This document shows positions 63,445-64,000 of a stretch of 64,000 nt of DNA, one piece after another; positions within the stretch are counted from its first letter, which is position 1; each line of letters opens with the position of its first letter. Position numbers and translations under genes: made by a program. The stretch lies in contig BPKJ01000002.1 of assembly GCA_026005075.1 (NCBI GenBank), positions 248,001-312,000 on the forward strand, written 5' to 3'. The notes under the pieces are model-generated. The model did no database searches. It was not told the origin of the DNA and saw only the letters and a list, made by a program, of their open reading frames with translations. Origin of the DNA: Lysobacteraceae bacterium (lineage in GTDB: Bacteria; Pseudomonadota; Gammaproteobacteria; Xanthomonadales; Xanthomonadaceae).

Positions 63445-64000
63445 ATGACCACGCCAAGCCGGCGCGAGCTTGCCAACGCCATCCGTTTCCTTGCCATCGA
63501 CGCCGTCGAGGCGGCGCGGTCCGGGCATCCGGGCATGCCGATGGGCATGGCCGACATCGCCGAGGTGCTGTGGAACGACTTTCTCGTGCACAACCCGACC
63601 AACCCGCGCTGGTTCAACCGTGACCGCTTCGTGCTCTCCAACGGGCACGGCTCGATGCTGCTCTACGCCCTGCTGCATCTGTCCGGCTACGACCTGCCGC
63701 TGGAGGAGTTGCGCCGTTTCCGGCAGCTGCACTCGCGCACGGCCGGCCACCCCGAGGCGGCGGAAACGCCGGGGGTGGAGACGACCACCGGTCCGCTGGG
63801 CCAGGGGCTGGCCAATGCGGTGGGCATGGCGCTTGCGGAGAAGGTGCTGGCGCGGCGGTTCAACCGCCCGGGGTTCGACATCGTCGACCACCGCACCTGG
63901 GTGTTCCTGGGCGATGGCTGCCTGATGGAGGGCATCTCCCACGAGGCCTGCTCGCTGGCCGGAACGCTGGGCCTGTCCAAGCTGGTCGCGTTCTGGGACG
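63445..64000 (+). CDS. tkt: Transketolase, 5' part (3' end outside window)
   Basis: Transketolase moves two-carbon units between sugar phosphates using thiamine diphosphate. The first 185 residues are present and match the family: [60 protein letters not shown] (substrate-binding His), [20 protein letters not shown] and [20 protein letters not shown] (the GDGxxMEG thiamine site). The ATG at 63445 follows AGGA. The gene continues past the window edge. Confidence 0.95.
   Translation, partial: MTTPSRRELANAIRFLAIDAVEAARSGHPGMPMGMADIAEVLWNDFLVHNPTNPRWFNRDRFVLSNGHGSMLLYALLHLSGYDLPLEELRRFRQLHSRTAGHPEAAETPGVETTTGPLGQGLANAVGMALAEKVLARRFNRPGFDIVDHRTWVFLGDGCLMEGISHEACSLAGTLGLSKLVAFWD

Overview
The window is a GC-rich, densely coding chromosome segment from a gammaproteobacterium, most likely of the Xanthomonadales/Lysobacterales group. 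The evidence is gene order and content: a ribosomal alpha/spc operon with no rpmJ between secY and rpsM, a class II (plant-type) DAHP synthase, lptG-lptF facing pepA-holC next to valS, dapF-DUF484-xerC, and thrS-infC-rpmI-rplT-pheS-pheT-ihfA-merR-tRNA-Pro. There is no 16S gene, so the placement is an inference. No phage, plasmid, CRISPR or insertion-sequence transposase was seen.

Layout. 1-6038 (+): end of the spc operon and the alpha operon (rplR fragment, rpsE, rpmD, rplO, secY, rpsM, rpsK, rpsD, rpoA, rplQ), closed by a clear terminator. 6164-10883: dsbB, class II DAHP synthase, an outer-membrane beta-barrel protein and the GTPase typA. 11015-28483 (-): about 17 kb of type IV pilus genes of the MSHA kind, almost all joined by ATGA/GTGA/TGATG overlaps. 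In transcription order it encodes a 1014-residue Ig-like lipoprotein, MshM ATPase, MshL secretin, a TPR protein, MshE ATPase, MshG, a PilM/PilN-like protein split by an apparent frameshift, PilO/MshJ, a MshK-like protein, a PilX-like protein, a minor pilin, a small membrane protein, a two-component pair resembling PrsR/PrsK, and a separately spaced pilin. 28593-34023: a RimK-like ATP-grasp enzyme divergent from a GNAT enzyme, a DUF2179 membrane protein, a secreted S9 prolyl oligopeptidase and a small hypothetical gene. 34074-36617 (+): lptM-dapF-DUF484-xerC, followed by a 160-bp multi-hairpin element with terminal inverted repeats. 36807-48325: lptG/lptF, pepA-holC, a family 9 glycosyltransferase, valS, a GST-like protein and mutS. 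48475-56505 (+): tRNA-Val(GAC), thrS, infC (AUU start), rpmI, rplT, pheS, pheT, ihfA, a MerR regulator and tRNA-Pro(GGG). 56667-63107: a secreted beta-helix/Calx-beta protein ending in an IFADGFE motif, divergent from an FHA/AAA+/Fis regulator with a degenerate GAFTGA loop, then two exported proteins of unknown function. 63445-64000: start of transketolase.

Most of the window is housekeeping: translation, secretion, LPS export, mismatch repair and DNA-tail proteins. The accessory and more novel parts are the pilus cluster with its own Ig-like lipoprotein and regulators, the hairpin element after xerC, and the secreted Calx-beta protein with its divergent FHA regulator. Several promoters place a TAnnnT-like -10 box only 6-9 bases before the ATG (DAHP synthase, DUF2179, lptM), which suggests leaderless transcripts.
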